DNA of 64,000 nucleotides, taken from contig CM063110.1 of assembly GCA_031841125.1 (NCBI GenBank), positions 26,345,626 to 26,409,625 of the forward strand. The letters run 5' to 3'. The notes beneath the pieces were generated by a model. The model searched no databases. It was not told the origin of the DNA and saw only the letters and a program-made list of their open reading frames with translations. Both the position numbers and the translations under genes were made by a program. Position 1 is the first letter of the stretch; the number at the start of each line of letters is the position of its first letter. Positions 50,470-61,178 of the stretch are shown piece by piece. The DNA comes from Acanthococcus lagerstroemiae. Lineage: Eukaryota; Arthropoda; Insecta; Hemiptera; Eriococcidae.

Positions 50470-51068
50470 GTAAACATCGCGACGGGTTTATTTTGTCATC
50501 GCAGCCATCATCGTCCTCGCCGTTTCATTTTTGTAATCACTTTTTCTAAGGGAAAATTATTTAACACTAGGCGACCAAGTAGGATAAGATCATCCACTGT
50601 GGTGTTCGCGCTCTGCTCTATTCGCTTCTTGCCCAATGTGTATTATAATCCCGCGAAATTAGTTTTACGTAATATGGCGGACCGTTACGGTGCGGCGCGG
50701 CATACGGTGCCACCGTTATAATTTTTTTTCAACAAAGCCCGTTGTTATCATTTTTACAGGTACTGGCAACGCGTGCACACGTCTGCTCGGGGGAGCGCCC
50801 GTCGAATCATGTGAAAGTTTCTACGCACTCGAATACGTAAATCTCGTCTGATCGTCTCACGCCGAGACGAACCAAAGCTGTTACTTTCATTTCCAAACCG
50901 ATCGGTTCGCGACTAACATGTGTACTCTGATAACGTGCGCGTAGTGCTCGAAAAAATTAACAAGAGAAAAAAACCAGTTCACCCGTGCGCTTATTCATTC
51001 GGTTCGTCGTCGGCCTTGAACGTGAAAAAGTCCGACAATCCGACGCGGATACGGCTCAGTTCTGTAAT
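50470..51068 (+). promoter_or_regulatory. CpG-rich promoter / 5' untranslated region of the ABCG gene
   Basis: This block is markedly CpG-rich against an AT-rich background, as expected at a transcription start, and runs directly into the coding exon. No convincing TATA box is visible, consistent with a dispersed-start promoter. One short upstream ORF (50918-50944, encoding MCTLITCA) would precede the main start if transcription begins before it. A polypyrimidine tract ending in ACAG at about 50759 could be a splice acceptor for an upstream untranslated exon. These points are inference from composition. Confidence 0.4.
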
Positions 51069-51480
51069 ATGTCGTTACCGGGCCAACTGGAATTCGGCAC
51101 CGCCGCCGAAATGCAGCCGCTCGCCTGCAACGGCAACGGCTACCAGCGCATTCCGACGACCGAGTTTTCGGTGCGCGCCAAGCGCCCGTCGCTGAGGGGC
51201 GCCGACTCGAGGCGCTCCAGCACGGTCACCTTTTCGCACGACGTCGTCGAGAACGATCGACTCGAGCCGCCCATCCCGGAGGATGCTGAAGCCCCGACCT
51301 TCCGCATGCTGCAGACCAAACTACCGTACCACGCAGGCCCGCGGCCTATAGTCAAAAATTCCAGGGCGGTCGCCAGAATACCGACAGAGGCGAAGCTGAA
51401 AACAGTCACCCATAAGGTGAAAAGACCGGCTGTGGATATCGAGTTCCACGATCTGATATACACGGCCAAAACTACAACCG
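51069..51480 (+). CDS. ABCG1/ABCG4-type half-transporter, first coding exon (partial gene)
   Basis: This exon encodes about 137 residues of the cytosolic N-terminus of an ATP-binding cassette subfamily G transporter. These are half-transporters that dimerise in membranes and export sterols or other lipids; the substrate here is unknown. The first in-frame ATG is at 51069 with A at -3. Residues 1-115 are a variable leader (MSLPGQLEFG at the start; RRSSTVTFSH near residue 53). The diagnostic part is near the end: KRPAVDIEFHDLIYTA, the conserved strand that precedes Walker A in ABCG1/ABCG4-like proteins (RAAVNIEFRDLSYSV-like in vertebrates). The exon ends ACCG|GTGAGT, a consensus donor, leaving phase 1 (split Gly codon). 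Walker A, signature, Walker B and six membrane helices are absent and must lie beyond the right edge. Translation open past 51480 to 51575 is intronic. G+C content is far above the flanks. An orthologue of insect atet is possible but unproven. Confidence 0.8.
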
Positions 51481-51486
51481 GTGAGT
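51481..51486 (+). other. 5' splice donor of the ABCG first coding exon
   Basis: GTGAGT directly after ACAACCG fits the animal donor consensus. No later exon with a Walker A (GPSGAGKST-type) coding sequence was seen up to 64000, implying an intron over 12.5 kb. Confidence 0.75.
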
Positions 51487-51609
51487 TTTTGCGAATTAGT
51501 TTTCTTTCGCTTTGGCGGGTAGTTTTTCGGTGGTCTACAGGGAGAGGGAAAATAGTCTGCCGGATTAATGGATAGAACCGGACTCGTAGTGTGACCGCTG
51601 TTCCAGGAT

Positions 51610-51832
51610 ACGCAGGGTAACTTGCGGTCTTCGGTCATCTATTGTTGGGCATGAGCTTCTGTCACTTGCTTCCATTTTGCCGAGTCCCTAGCCATCCTCT
51701 CTTTCTAATTCGCTTTCCACTCGAGTCCTGGAATCCGCCCTTCTGAGCATTACATCACGCTAGCCATCCCGGGCTAGTTCATGCGAAAGCTTTGGACCAG
51801 ATCGTCCGACCATCTCATGGACGGTCTCCAGG
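51610..51832 (-). pseudogene. RTE-like LINE ORF2 C-terminal tail
   Basis: The minus strand reads WRPSMRWSDDLVQSF (about 51830-51785), then, after a stop, SEGRIPGLEWK and ERMARDSAKWKQVTEAHAQQ. This follows the tail of RTE-like endonuclease-reverse transcriptases (GRP..RW.DD...W...A.DR..W...EA..QQW). In-frame stops show decay. It lies in the ABCG intron, antisense to the host gene. The segment at 51719-51752 is shared with the SINE-like mosaic at 29626. Confidence 0.65.
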
Positions 51833-51872
51833 GACGTCACGACCGGGGGTGAGGGGTCCCCCTTTCCCAGCC

Positions 51873-52175
51873 AAGGGCGAAACTATAGGGGTGTGAGGAG
51901 TTGAACCCCCAATATTTGTCAGTCAGCAAAAGTTTAAGACTGTTCAATTGAGCCCCCCCCCCCCAATAATTTGACAGTCGGCAAATTTTGAAACTGTTCA
52001 TTTGAATTTTCCTTTTTTATGCATGTTTGTTTGTTTATTTATTTTCTTTTTCAATTAAAAAATATTTCTATTAAAAAATTGGCAATTTTTTAAACATTTT
52101 GTCGGCGAATTATTAGTTTTCAAAAAACATTTGTCGGCAGATTTTTCTTTTCCACCTTTCCAGACAAAGTGTTTC
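51873..52175 (-). mobile_element. GGCGAAACT-family miniature element, copy 3 (reversed)
   Basis: Left end CCAAGGGCGAAACTATAGGGG with a C-run at 51953-51964, then CAGTCGGCAAATTTTGAAAC, TTTGTTTATTT, TTCAATTAAAAAATATTT and TCGGCAGATTTTTC. It is the reverse of the copies at 18935 and 19877. The right end has decayed. It separates two stretches of antisense LINE debris. Confidence 0.6.
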
Positions 52176-52282
52176 CTGGATTCTGAGACCAATGCGCTAT
52201 CCACTCGGCCGACCAGACCTCTTAATTTCGCCCACGTACACAATATTAATGATTTTAGTTTCAGATTAACTGATTGTCAATC

Positions 52283-52390
52283 CCACCTTCCCGCTCTCTC
52301 TCCACAGGCTTCCGCCATTTCGGCAAGCTCCGTCGTGTTTTTGCCTGCGAGAACTATGTCTCGGGCAAAACTGAGGTTATTTAGGAATTT
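52283..52390 (-). pseudogene. RTE-like reverse transcriptase active-site fragment (FARD)
   Basis: The minus strand reads NNLSFARDIVLAGKNTTELAEM and continues ACGERAGRW to a stop. This is the catalytic block LRFADDIVL of non-LTR reverse transcriptases, with the first catalytic aspartate changed to arginine (FADD to FARD). Only about 35 codons remain. It may belong to the same insertion as 51610-51832, split by the miniature element. Confidence 0.65.
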
Positions 52391-52599
52391 AAAAGTAAAT
52401 TAATTTTGATCTCAAATTATTTTTATCCCTTTCCCGCCCAACTGAATTAACGGAACACCTCTTACAATACTGCATTGAAGATACTAAATTGGTGATAGGG
52501 AATCTCCTCGTTTGACTCACTTTCTAATTTGGAACCAATTAGCTTTTTTGGCGAGTTTTATTTGGGTCTGCGAGTTATTTTAATGTGCCCTTCTTCTGG

Positions 52600-53272
52600 T
52601 TTTTCAATTTTTAGTATTTTTGTTGATTATTTTAAAGGTGATTCACTTGAACATATGCCCGGCCCAGTCCCATTTTTTCCTTCATAACCCTTATTGCATC
52701 AAGGTTACCAGGCATTTTTCTTTCTTTCTTTACAGGAACTTCGCTTTCAATTTCTCCCGAGAATGGACCTCCTTATTCTATTTTGAACAGTTCTTAATTT
52801 ATTTTCCCGCTTTTTTGTAAGGGCCTACGCTTGGGAGCTATAGGTTAGAGCTGGCAGCACACAGCTGTTGAAAATTTGACTTTTTAAATGATATTCGAAA
52901 GGACCTTTGAGAATATGTTTTAAACTCCAGAATAAGCGTCACTCTTCTATTCAGTTCTTTTCCCATTTTTTCTTCCGTACTTAATCAAATAAATGGCCTC
53001 TCTGACGTTTTTAATTTTGATTAAACCAATTTCAAGGTTGTAGTTCCCTACTAGGTTTGGTTTTGAGAGCAGTTTTGTTTTTTCTAAATTTATATGAAGT
53101 CCTGCTTTTTGGCTCTGCTGTATCAAATCATTAAACATCGATTTCATTTGCTCCACAGATTGAGATATTAGAATAATGTCATTTGCTCACTGTAAGTTGT
53201 TCAGGGGTTCCCCGATTATCTTCATATCCTTTTCTTCCCAATCTAATATACGAATTACTTCTTCAAGAAGAC
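52600..53272 (-). pseudogene. RTE-like reverse transcriptase, palm to tail, broken
   Basis: Minus-strand reading gives, in order: LLEEVIRILDWEEKDMKI, IIGEPLNNLQ, a stop at 53187 in place of the F of FADD, then ANDIILISQSVEQMKS and SQKAGLHINLEKTKLL (about 53120-53080), KYGRKNGKRTE with a stop at 52947. Further on, in shifted frames, come VLPALTYSSQAWALTKK (about 52840-52795), LRTVQNRIRRSILG and KKWDWAGHM (about 52660). These are successive landmarks of RTE-like ORF2. Frameshifts, stops and the altered active site mark it dead. It is distinct from 52283-52390 because the active-site block occurs in both. Confidence 0.75.
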
Positions 53273-53273
53273 T

Positions 53274-53833
53274 GCGCTCAAAAAGCAAAAAAAAACAGAA
53301 AAAGGTCTTAGCTTTTCTGCTAGAGGAGAAAACTGTCGGCAGGTGAGCAATGTCGAAATTTGCCTGCCCCCAGTCCCTACAAGCCTGAGAGGAACTATCA
53401 TTGAAAAATTGATACATTAACTTTGAATGACCACTATTCTAGGAGACGGAGGCAACTTGCAACAAAATTGGAAATTTCGCGCTCAAAAGGCAAAAAAAAA
53501 AATCTTAGCTTTTCTGCTAGAAGAAGAGAAAACTGTCGGCCGGTGAGCAATGTCGAAATTTGCCTGTCCCCAGTCCCTACAAGCTAGAGAGAAACTGTCA
53601 TTGGAAAATTGATAAATCAACTTCGGGTGACCACTATTCCAGGAGACGGAGGGCAACTTGCGGCAAAATTGTGAATTTCGCGCTCAAAAACCAAGAAAAC
53701 AAAAAGGTCTTAGCCTTTCTGCTAGAGGAGGAAAACTGTCGGCAGGTGAGCAATGTCGAAATTTGCCTATCCCAGTCCCTACAAGTCTGAGAGGAATTAT
53801 GTCAGTGGAAAATTGATAAATCGACTTCGGCGT
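53274..53833. repeat. 203-bp tandem repeat, 2.75 copies
   Basis: GCGCTCAAAA recurs at 53274, 53478 and 53680 (periods 204 and 202), followed in each by TCTTAGC(C/T)TTTCTGCTAGA, AAACTGTCGGC, GGTGAGCAATGTCGAAATTT, CAGTCCCTACAAG and GGAGACGGAGG. Copies are about 90% alike, much fresher than the LINE next to it, whose 5' side it interrupts. The CTTAGCCTTTCTGCTAGA core also occurs once at 34530-34550. Confidence 0.9.
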
Positions 53834-54606
53834 CCATTCGAGTGGAACGAGGTCTTTTTTATGTTCGACAAGAGTTGCCCATTACGGTGGAACGACAGTT
53901 CAAAGGCCAGATAGAGCAAAAATGTTGCATTAGGGGATAAAAATAAAGTATGCAAAAAATTCATTGAATAATACTGGAATTTTTCTAATGGTCCAATTCA
54001 AGTGAAGTTTCAAATGGAACTGTGCATATTATGGTACATATTTCAATTACCATACGTACAGTTATTTTCATATAAATATTTATACATGAACGAAATTAGC
54101 TTTATTTTCATCTCGAGCATGGGGTTAAGTCCCTACATTTGTTTCCAATGACACTTTGATTGTAACAACTATCCCAAGTTGCTCAGGGGGGACTGATAAA
54201 ATAAGTAAAATAGAACATAACAGCTTCAATCACATCACTTGATTTCCTTTTTTGTATTGTTTATTTCATTTTTGATGTTGTTTCGAACGTAACCCTAGCT
54301 TCTGCAGGGTGCCAAGTTTTTTCCTAAAATGAAATTCCCCAACTTTTTCCTAACTTTCCCGATCACGTTTCAGAGTGGTCGAAAAGGTGGCTAAATGAAG
54401 TTAAAGGACGGGCGAAAAGATGTTCGCAATATTCAAATTTTTGCACCTTCATTATGAAGAATAAAAACATAAAAATAAAACTAAGATACAAGGATCGACA
54501 AAACTTAATCTGCTTCATTTCGGCTTCAAACACTTCAAAGGACAACACATGAAAATACACGTTTGGAATCTCTCTTATATTGAACCCTGTTTCACAAGAA
54601 GGGGAT
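53834..54606. other. No gene recognised
   Basis: Intronic spacer of the ABCG gene; AT-rich, no supported feature. Confidence 0.45.
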
Positions 54607-54701
54607 AAGTCATATTTGGACGATTTTCTGATTATTTACCATTCTAATAGCACTTTTTACGTAGAATCGTAAATAATCAGAAAATCGTCAAAATATGACT
54701 T
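54607..54701. repeat. Near-perfect hairpin, 40-bp arms, 15-nt loop
   Basis: The left arm 54607-54646 (AAGTCATATTTGGACGATTT...) and right arm 54662-54701 are reverse complements at 38 of 40 positions. The loop is 54647-54661. In RNA this would be a long stem; two mismatches are fewer than in most animal microRNA precursors. It may be a tiny palindromic element or an siRNA/miRNA-like source within the ABCG intron. Expression is unknown. Confidence 0.85.
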
Positions 54702-56055
54702 GTACCTTTTATGCACTATGGTTTTTCAAGAAAAACTTCCTATAATCTTCGACTTTTCCCTGAATTTTCCAGTACTGGGCATCCTGTCCTGTAGCATCAC
54801 AGGGAGTCATAACCTACTATTAGCAGGGAACGAAATCTGCAAAAAATGTTTTGAATTTCGCTTATTTAAAAATATCTATGTCAAAATTCCTCTATGGTGT
54901 TACAGGGGCAAGGGTTATGTTTGAAACAAAATCGAAAATGAAATAAGGCGATCCCCAAAGGAAACTGAAGATATGACTGAAGACGTGAAGACGTTACATT
55001 ATGCTACTCAGATCCATGGCGAGGAAATCCAGATCAGAGGCAAAGTCCTCCACGCTTCCCCATTTTTAACTTTCTTTTTGTAAACGACGATTGAAATCTT
55101 TATTGCGTCTTATTTTTGACACTCACTGAACGAAGCTCGTTTTGAGGCGGTATTATAATATTTTTCTGAGTTTTCCGAATATTTACGCAGACTAAAAAAA
55201 TAAAATAAAATACAACACATATAAAATAAGAAAAAAACTACCAGAGCAACTTGAAAAAAAAAAAAGGAAAACCAGAAATATAAAAACAAAAATGAAATAA
55301 AAAGAACTTGGTTAAACATTAATTCCCATTTTGTACACGCTGGGCCAGGAGCGAAAGTCCCCCCTCCCCCTCATCAGGCCTGATGTTACTTCACCAATTT
55401 TAAAAGGCCATAGTCCCTTGTAGCAACATAAGGGTAAGGGTTATAGTTAAAATAACAGCAAGTACGAATTCAGCGACACCCCCCTTCTTGTTAAGATATA
55501 AATAGAACTAAAATTGTCGCAATAATTTATAAATATTTAGATGAGAACAACTGTATGATAAGTATTACCACGTTAATTACATGTAAAGCTTCTTTTTAAA
55601 ATTCACTCGCATTGGGCGACGAAGAAATTTTAATAGTTTTCAACCAAAAATGTTCACATCTTATAATTTTATTCCTAAATGTTATTTTTAGTCTTATCCG
55701 ACCTCCGAATTCAATTTTTTAAGACGTTTTCGTTCCACCCGATTGCCTATTGGTGTAAACTTGCTATGGTGGCACATCTTTAACGCCTTTTCTTTTCGAT
55801 TTCCGCTCCAACCAGAAAAAGTTGTTTATTTTGCTGTAAATACTCGATTACCAAAATTTTGTCGGAAAACTCAAATTTTAAAACCGGTGCCCAAAGTGGT
55901 CTACATTTAACATAGAATTCCCCTAAGAGGGGGGGACCTAGAAATTTTCTTAAAAGCGATCCAGAAAATTGTTTTTCATCAACATTAAATCTTCGGCAGG
56001 AATTTTTTCGAAAAAATTTCATGTAGGAGATGCGTGCACACTTTACAACAGGGTT
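54702..56055. other. No gene recognised
   Basis: Intronic, AT-rich; A-runs at 55190-55270 and a C-rich patch at 55360. No defined repeat. Confidence 0.45.
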
Positions 56056-56063
56056 TCTGGGAG

Positions 56064-56258
56064 CAAGGGCGCAACCAAGAGGGGAGCTAGGCGGCTATAA
56101 CTCCCCAAAAATTCGAAACTTTTTCAAAATTAATTCATGAAAATAGGCAGGTACCAAATCAGGTAGGTACTAGGTACCAAATCGAGTTTTCACCCTTGCC
56201 CGAATTTTTTTTTCTCAATTTTAGCACCCACCAAAGAGAAGTTCTGGTTGCGCTCCTG
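56064..56258. mobile_element. hAT-like miniature element, GCAACCAG ends
   Basis: This 195-bp element begins CAAGGGCGCAACCAAGAGGG and ends TTCTGGTTGCGCTCCTG. Flanks TCTGGGAG (56056-56063) and TCTGGGCG (56259-56266) form an 8-bp duplication with one change. It contains a small direct repeat, AGGTACCAAATC. Ends match the larger candidate at 44752-45951. Confidence 0.82.
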
Positions 56259-56266
56259 TCTGGGCG

Positions 56267-58766
56267 TGTACTGATGGTCGGCCATTAGATAAATTTCTTA
56301 GTGTCACATGATGATCTAATTCTATAGTTTCCGGATTAGTTGGACTCATTTTTAAAGTACTGCAGATGCACCCCATGGGGTGGGAAGATGCACGCACGAG
56401 GGTGGGTACAATTTTTCAAAATTGGTCAATACTGTAAGAGCGCTTAACGAATTTAAAGTTCAGGCGAAGAGCCGGCATCGAAAATTCAAGTATCTTTTAA
56501 TATTGACTTATTATACATCAATCAATTAGTTTTGTTCCCCTTACATAATAAGTCTCAATTCGGACCTCGTTTTTGAAACCTATTTTGAAATAGGAAATAG
56601 AAAATAGCTTTGAAACTTGAAATTTATACAAACTAGAAAATAGAAAGTTTTCTATTTTAAAAACCTATTTTCTATTTTGTTAAACTTATTTTGGCAGATA
56701 TTTGGACACAATGGGTGCCAACATATTCAACTTTTAATATTTCATGAAGTAGCCGCGTATGGAACCTCCTGAGTAGGGGTTACCGCTAAAATGACCTCAG
56801 AAATGAACTTGATAGCATACGAACCCTGTAAGTGATATATTGGAAGCTGCTAACCCCAACTGTTAATGAGCTAGAAGTGTTGAGGTCGAGAGAGCGGAAA
56901 AAATGAAGTTTTTAGATTGGCAGAAAAACGTATACGTGTTTTCAGACGTTATTTTCATACTGATTCCAAATCTGACCTTGGGATTCTATAGAAACAATTT
57001 CTTGGTCATCATCTGATGCTCAGAGCATCAGTGAAATCATTGACGAGCTTCAAACATCACCCGATTGTGAAAAAAATAATGATGATGATGAAATTCTGAC
57101 ATCAGATTTGAAATAGGCGTAAGAAATTCATCCAAAAACATTACATTTTTTCTCTAATTCAGAACCTTTATTTTTTTTATTTTACAGGCTGTTCCAACCC
57201 CCACCTCCCCTCCCCAATGTTAAGTACCGTGAAGAAACAAAAGAAGTTATAAATTTTGATCAAATCTTGCACATCTTGACAATTTTTGAAACAAAATCGA
57301 TGTGAAAATTTAATTTAAAAAGAAATAGTTTTTCACTCCACCCTCTTGTGTCCACTTAAGTTAATCGCTTGAGGTGAACTTTGAGATGATGAAAAATAGT
57401 GTTAGACTAGTGAGATCAGACTGGGAGACCCACAATCAGCCAGTGATCTCTGAAGGGGGCACAGCCAGCTGAAGTACTCACATAAATTTGTCTAGGGATT
57501 GCGAATCTTGGTAGTCTCGACTGTGAACCCTCGAAAAAAACTTTAAAAAGTTGCACATTCTCAAAATTACGAGTCCTCATTGTAAGAAAAGTTGGAGCAA
57601 ATTCATCAGAAATTCCGAAAATTTTGAAACAGGGGATTTTTTTGTTGTTGTTGTTTCGTAAGATGAAAAACGAACGTACGCATGAATTTTTGGTCCAAGA
57701 TTTTCCAAAATTTTGATATTTCTCGATTCCATGGCAATCCTCCAGTTTGGTCAAACAGCATGTATTTTTGAAAAATTAATTTGACTTATTAGTTATTATA
57801 CATCCATCGATTCATCTCCTGATAACGAATATACTTGATTTTGAAGCCTGAGGTGCACCTCTGCACCACTCGTGAGATTTTGCCACATACTTAAGTAAAA
57901 TCAATCGGACTGGATAATACGGCAGTTATTAACGTACGTTTCACGAATGGTGCATCTCCCCAGTTTTCCTAATTTGCAAACTATGGAAACAAGAATATCA
58001 AACAGGAATTTAGCAACCACAGCCGGTCATATCAGTACGTTCTACTTTTCAACATAAAGTCGAACAAATAACAAAAATAGGTTCAGGTTCAGAGACCTTG
58101 AATTTGTATATACTATTGATAGATCAACTCACGCTAAATTTCTTTCTCTGGCTGCAATGATAAAAAATAACATCTATATTCTAAAAGACGTTATTAAATG
58201 TAATCTCTGTTATTGAGAGAGAAATTCATTGATACAATATCGCCTTTGCTCTAAATTCAATACGATTACGATCAGCTCGATGAAAGGTCATGTTGCGATT
58301 TAAGTCAGGTTCAAGACTGCATATCAGCAAACGAAAAGCGAAATTATTATGCTTGATGAGTTCGTCGAGCCGTAAGTCAACAAATATAAACATTACCTCA
58401 TTAGAAAAGAATTTTTTGAATATAAAACAACTTCCCTTCTTAAATACCTTACTTTCTTTATGGATGGTAAAATTGTGTTATTCTTGGGACTTATCCTTCA
58501 GCATTGAGGTTCTTTGTAGGTATATATAGCCCTGAGTAGCAGACCATCATATAGTAATGTTCGCTTTGGATTCCTGGTTCCTTTTCCTCAGAAGTAAATG
58601 AATTAGGGAATGTGAAAATAATGACTGAATTTCACATCTGTTGCGCTTAACATGAAATACCCAGTGTTTTCTATCCGTGTGAGAGGAGAGAAAATTGTGA
58701 AGTAAGTGAAAGGACGGCAATGTAATGATACTCGTGGGCATATCAGTTAAATCGCCCTATCAACTG
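56267..58766. other. No gene recognised (2.5 kb)
   Basis: Intronic. A palindrome-rich patch of ATTTTCTATTTT/AAAATAGAAAATAG words lies at 56570-56700. The dispersed repeat of 8209 has a relative at 56748-56860. Frames at 57416-57754 (-) and 58290-58529 (+) lack domains. Confidence 0.45.
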
Positions 58767-58885
58767 TCTTCTACAATATTACCAGATAGGGATAAATACA
58801 TATTAGGTAGGTAAATAGGGGTTAATGCCCTTCTACAGTATAACCAAACAGGGATAAATAGGAAGGAGAATAGGGGTTAATGCCC
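58767..58885. repeat. Two-copy tandem duplication, about 60 bp
   Basis: TTCTACA(A/G)TAT(T/A)ACCA, AGGGATAAATA and AATAGGGGTTAATGCCCT appear twice in order, the second copy about 9 bp shorter. Non-coding. Confidence 0.75.
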
Positions 58886-59389
58886 TCAGAAAGAGATTCA
58901 TTAGAATTCACAGGGCTACAAAAATAGCTCATGTGTGTTAAAATCTAAATGAACTAGAGCAATTCGATCAAAACTTAATAATTTATCAAGGTTGAAATTA
59001 AAAAAGAGAATTGTCAGCGAAACGTGTAACAAACACGCACAAACACTTTCTCACCCTTCCCCATCCTCCACTCTTCGCGAATGGAACAGTTGAATGGCAT
59101 TATTTGATGAATGTAAAATATTCTTCAAGAATTACTGTCATCCACTGAGGAATCCATTGGCGGCTTTAAAAAAAAATAAAAAAATAAAAACAAAAAAAAC
59201 AGAACGCATGATAAAAGCTGGGGGGGGGAGAGAATAAAGAAGCTAGTCCGCCAAAAAGTTGATTTTAGCCGCCTAAATATAGATTTATGATGAATGTCAA
59301 AAATATTTTGAGAGGGGACCAAGTCAATCTTTCTGAGTAGGAGGGGACTTGGCTCCCTAGCTCGCTATAAAGTCCGCCTACGTTCAGCA

Positions 59390-60200
59390 GAATCGTGATG
59401 ATTCTTATCAAATCACTAACGAGCTCCAACGTCCTTACAATGGTTGAATGGGTGAACAGTTTTTTAACGCCGTCTGAAGTCTTATCGAAATGAATACCCA
59501 GAACGAATCCAAAGACGAACTAATAAATCTGTACCAGCCTCAACCGAGTTCAAATGAGTGTTACAAGAATCCTAACAGAGCTCGAATGGCTCTTAAAGAA
59601 GACTTCACGTCTTCTTCAGTCAGAATGAGCTGTAATACATTATTAATGGATCTGAGTGTACCTGAGCACGGGCTGCATGAGTCGTATCACCTTAACGAGC
59701 CTTGAGTCTAAAAACGTGTTACAGTAGTCTGGTGAGTCTTCATAAGGCCTATAGGATTCCAGTTGAGTCATAATGCATACATTCAGAACGAGCCTTAACG
59801 AATCAAGTGAGAATTCGAATTGGTTTTCATACAGTTTTATTCAGTCGTAATTGAGTTAAACCGAGTTGTAAGGAGTGCAGACTAAATGAGCTTCAAAAGA
59901 GTCATAATGAATCTTCGAAGCCGGAATAAGTTCTAGAAAAGTATGACTGAGTCTTAACGTGTCCTAATATAGCTTGGACAGGTTTCTAACATGATCTGAA
60001 TAAGTTCCACCGAATCAGAAAAGGGCTCAACGAGTCCGACTACATCTTAATAGGTGTCATAAATTGAACGAATCTTGACATGGTTATAGCGAATCTTTCC
60101 TCAGTCTGATTGATTTTTCAAAGTGTCACATGAGTTTCAAAGGTATCTGCACAGATTTAGAATGATCCGTAACGAATCGTATACCTGTACAATTTCAAAG
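59390..60200. repeat. Degenerate GAGTCTTAA-type minisatellite, tract 2
   Basis: Words AACGAG, GAGTCT, TCTTAACG, GAATCTT and GAGTCATAA recur every 15-25 bp across some 800 bp, like the tract at 16538-17170 but on a larger scale. No frame is conserved across it; the 71-codon frame at 59490-59705 is a by-product. Confidence 0.55.
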
Positions 60201-60374
60201 ATCTTCTTATGATATCCTCACGGATTGATGTTATCTCAGTTAAGACTTGAAAGGGGATTCGATCTCTATCTTAAGGGTACATAAATCTAAACATATGAAG
60301 TGGGAGACGAGTAAAAAGTGAATTGAGTTCCTATACATTCCAAATTTCCCTTCTTCTAATAATACAGCCTGAAC

Positions 60375-61112
60375 TGAGGGCGCAGTGGCCGATACTCAGT
60401 TCGCCCATCTAGCATAAGCCTCCACCACCCACCTCCACTCCTTTCGATTTTGCGACCTACTCTCCCAATTTGGCCCTATCTCCTTCAGAATTTCGTCTAT
60501 CCATCGGTGGTAGGTCGCCCTTTCTTTCGTTTTCGATTGTATGGTAGCCATACGGTTGACCTGAGGTTCCATTTCTCTTTCTTACCTCTCGCCATATGGC
60601 CTCAGTATTTAATTTTCAATTTCTTAATTTTATATCCAATATTAACTGTTCCTGTTTGTTTATGAATGTCTCGAATTTTAATTTTGTCTTTTAGTTTGTA
60701 ACCAAGAATACTTTGCAGCATTGAGTTTTGGGTTTTCTCAAACTTACCTAACTTATTTTTAGTAAGGGCCCAGGTTTGGGCCCCGTATGTCAGGACCGGC
60801 GCGACACAGGTGTCCCATATTTTTATTTTTGTCTTTAATTTCATCTTGATTTTAAAAATATATTTTAGACCCCAATAAGCCTTCCAACTGTACCCGATTC
60901 TAGCCTGGATTTCTTTGTCTATTCCTTTTTCGAACGAGATACTTCGGCCGAGGTATTTGTATTCGTCTACTACTTCTATCTCCCTACCTTGTATCTTGAT
61001 TGATTTGATACCTTCTTTACCCGTCCTTTTGCCGTTTACATTTTGATCCCTTATCAGCAGCTTAGTCTTGGACGTGTTTATTTCTAGGCCCATTTTCCCA
61101 CAACTTATTCCT
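60375..61112 (-). pseudogene. RTE-like LINE ORF2 C-terminal part, fused 3' of U6 sequence
   Basis: On the minus strand a 163-codon frame (61093-60602) begins MGLEINTSKTKLL, the block just after the active site. It continues with VVDEYKYLGRSIS, VLTYGAQTWALTKNK and MLQSILGYKLKDKI, then KIKY and a TGA where a Trp is expected before GHMARGKKEKW. The reading continues past that stop to RKRKKGRPTTDGW (about 60510) and then shifts frame near the end at about 60375. The upstream half of ORF2, including the catalytic FADD, is missing. The 5' end joins U6-derived sequence at about 61112. It is antisense in the ABCG intron. Confidence 0.82.
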
Positions 61113-61143
61113 AATTTTGCGTGTCATCCTTGCGCAGGGGCCG

Positions 61144-61178
<35 letters not shown>

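Noticed and set aside
51481..51575. Continuation of the ABCG reading frame to 51575
   Set aside because: It follows a strong GTGAGT donor and loses ABCG similarity; read-through of intron.
58767..58830. TAGGGATAA, resembling the start of a homing-endonuclease site (I-SceI)
   Set aside because: Only nine of eighteen bases match; it is part of a local tandem duplication.
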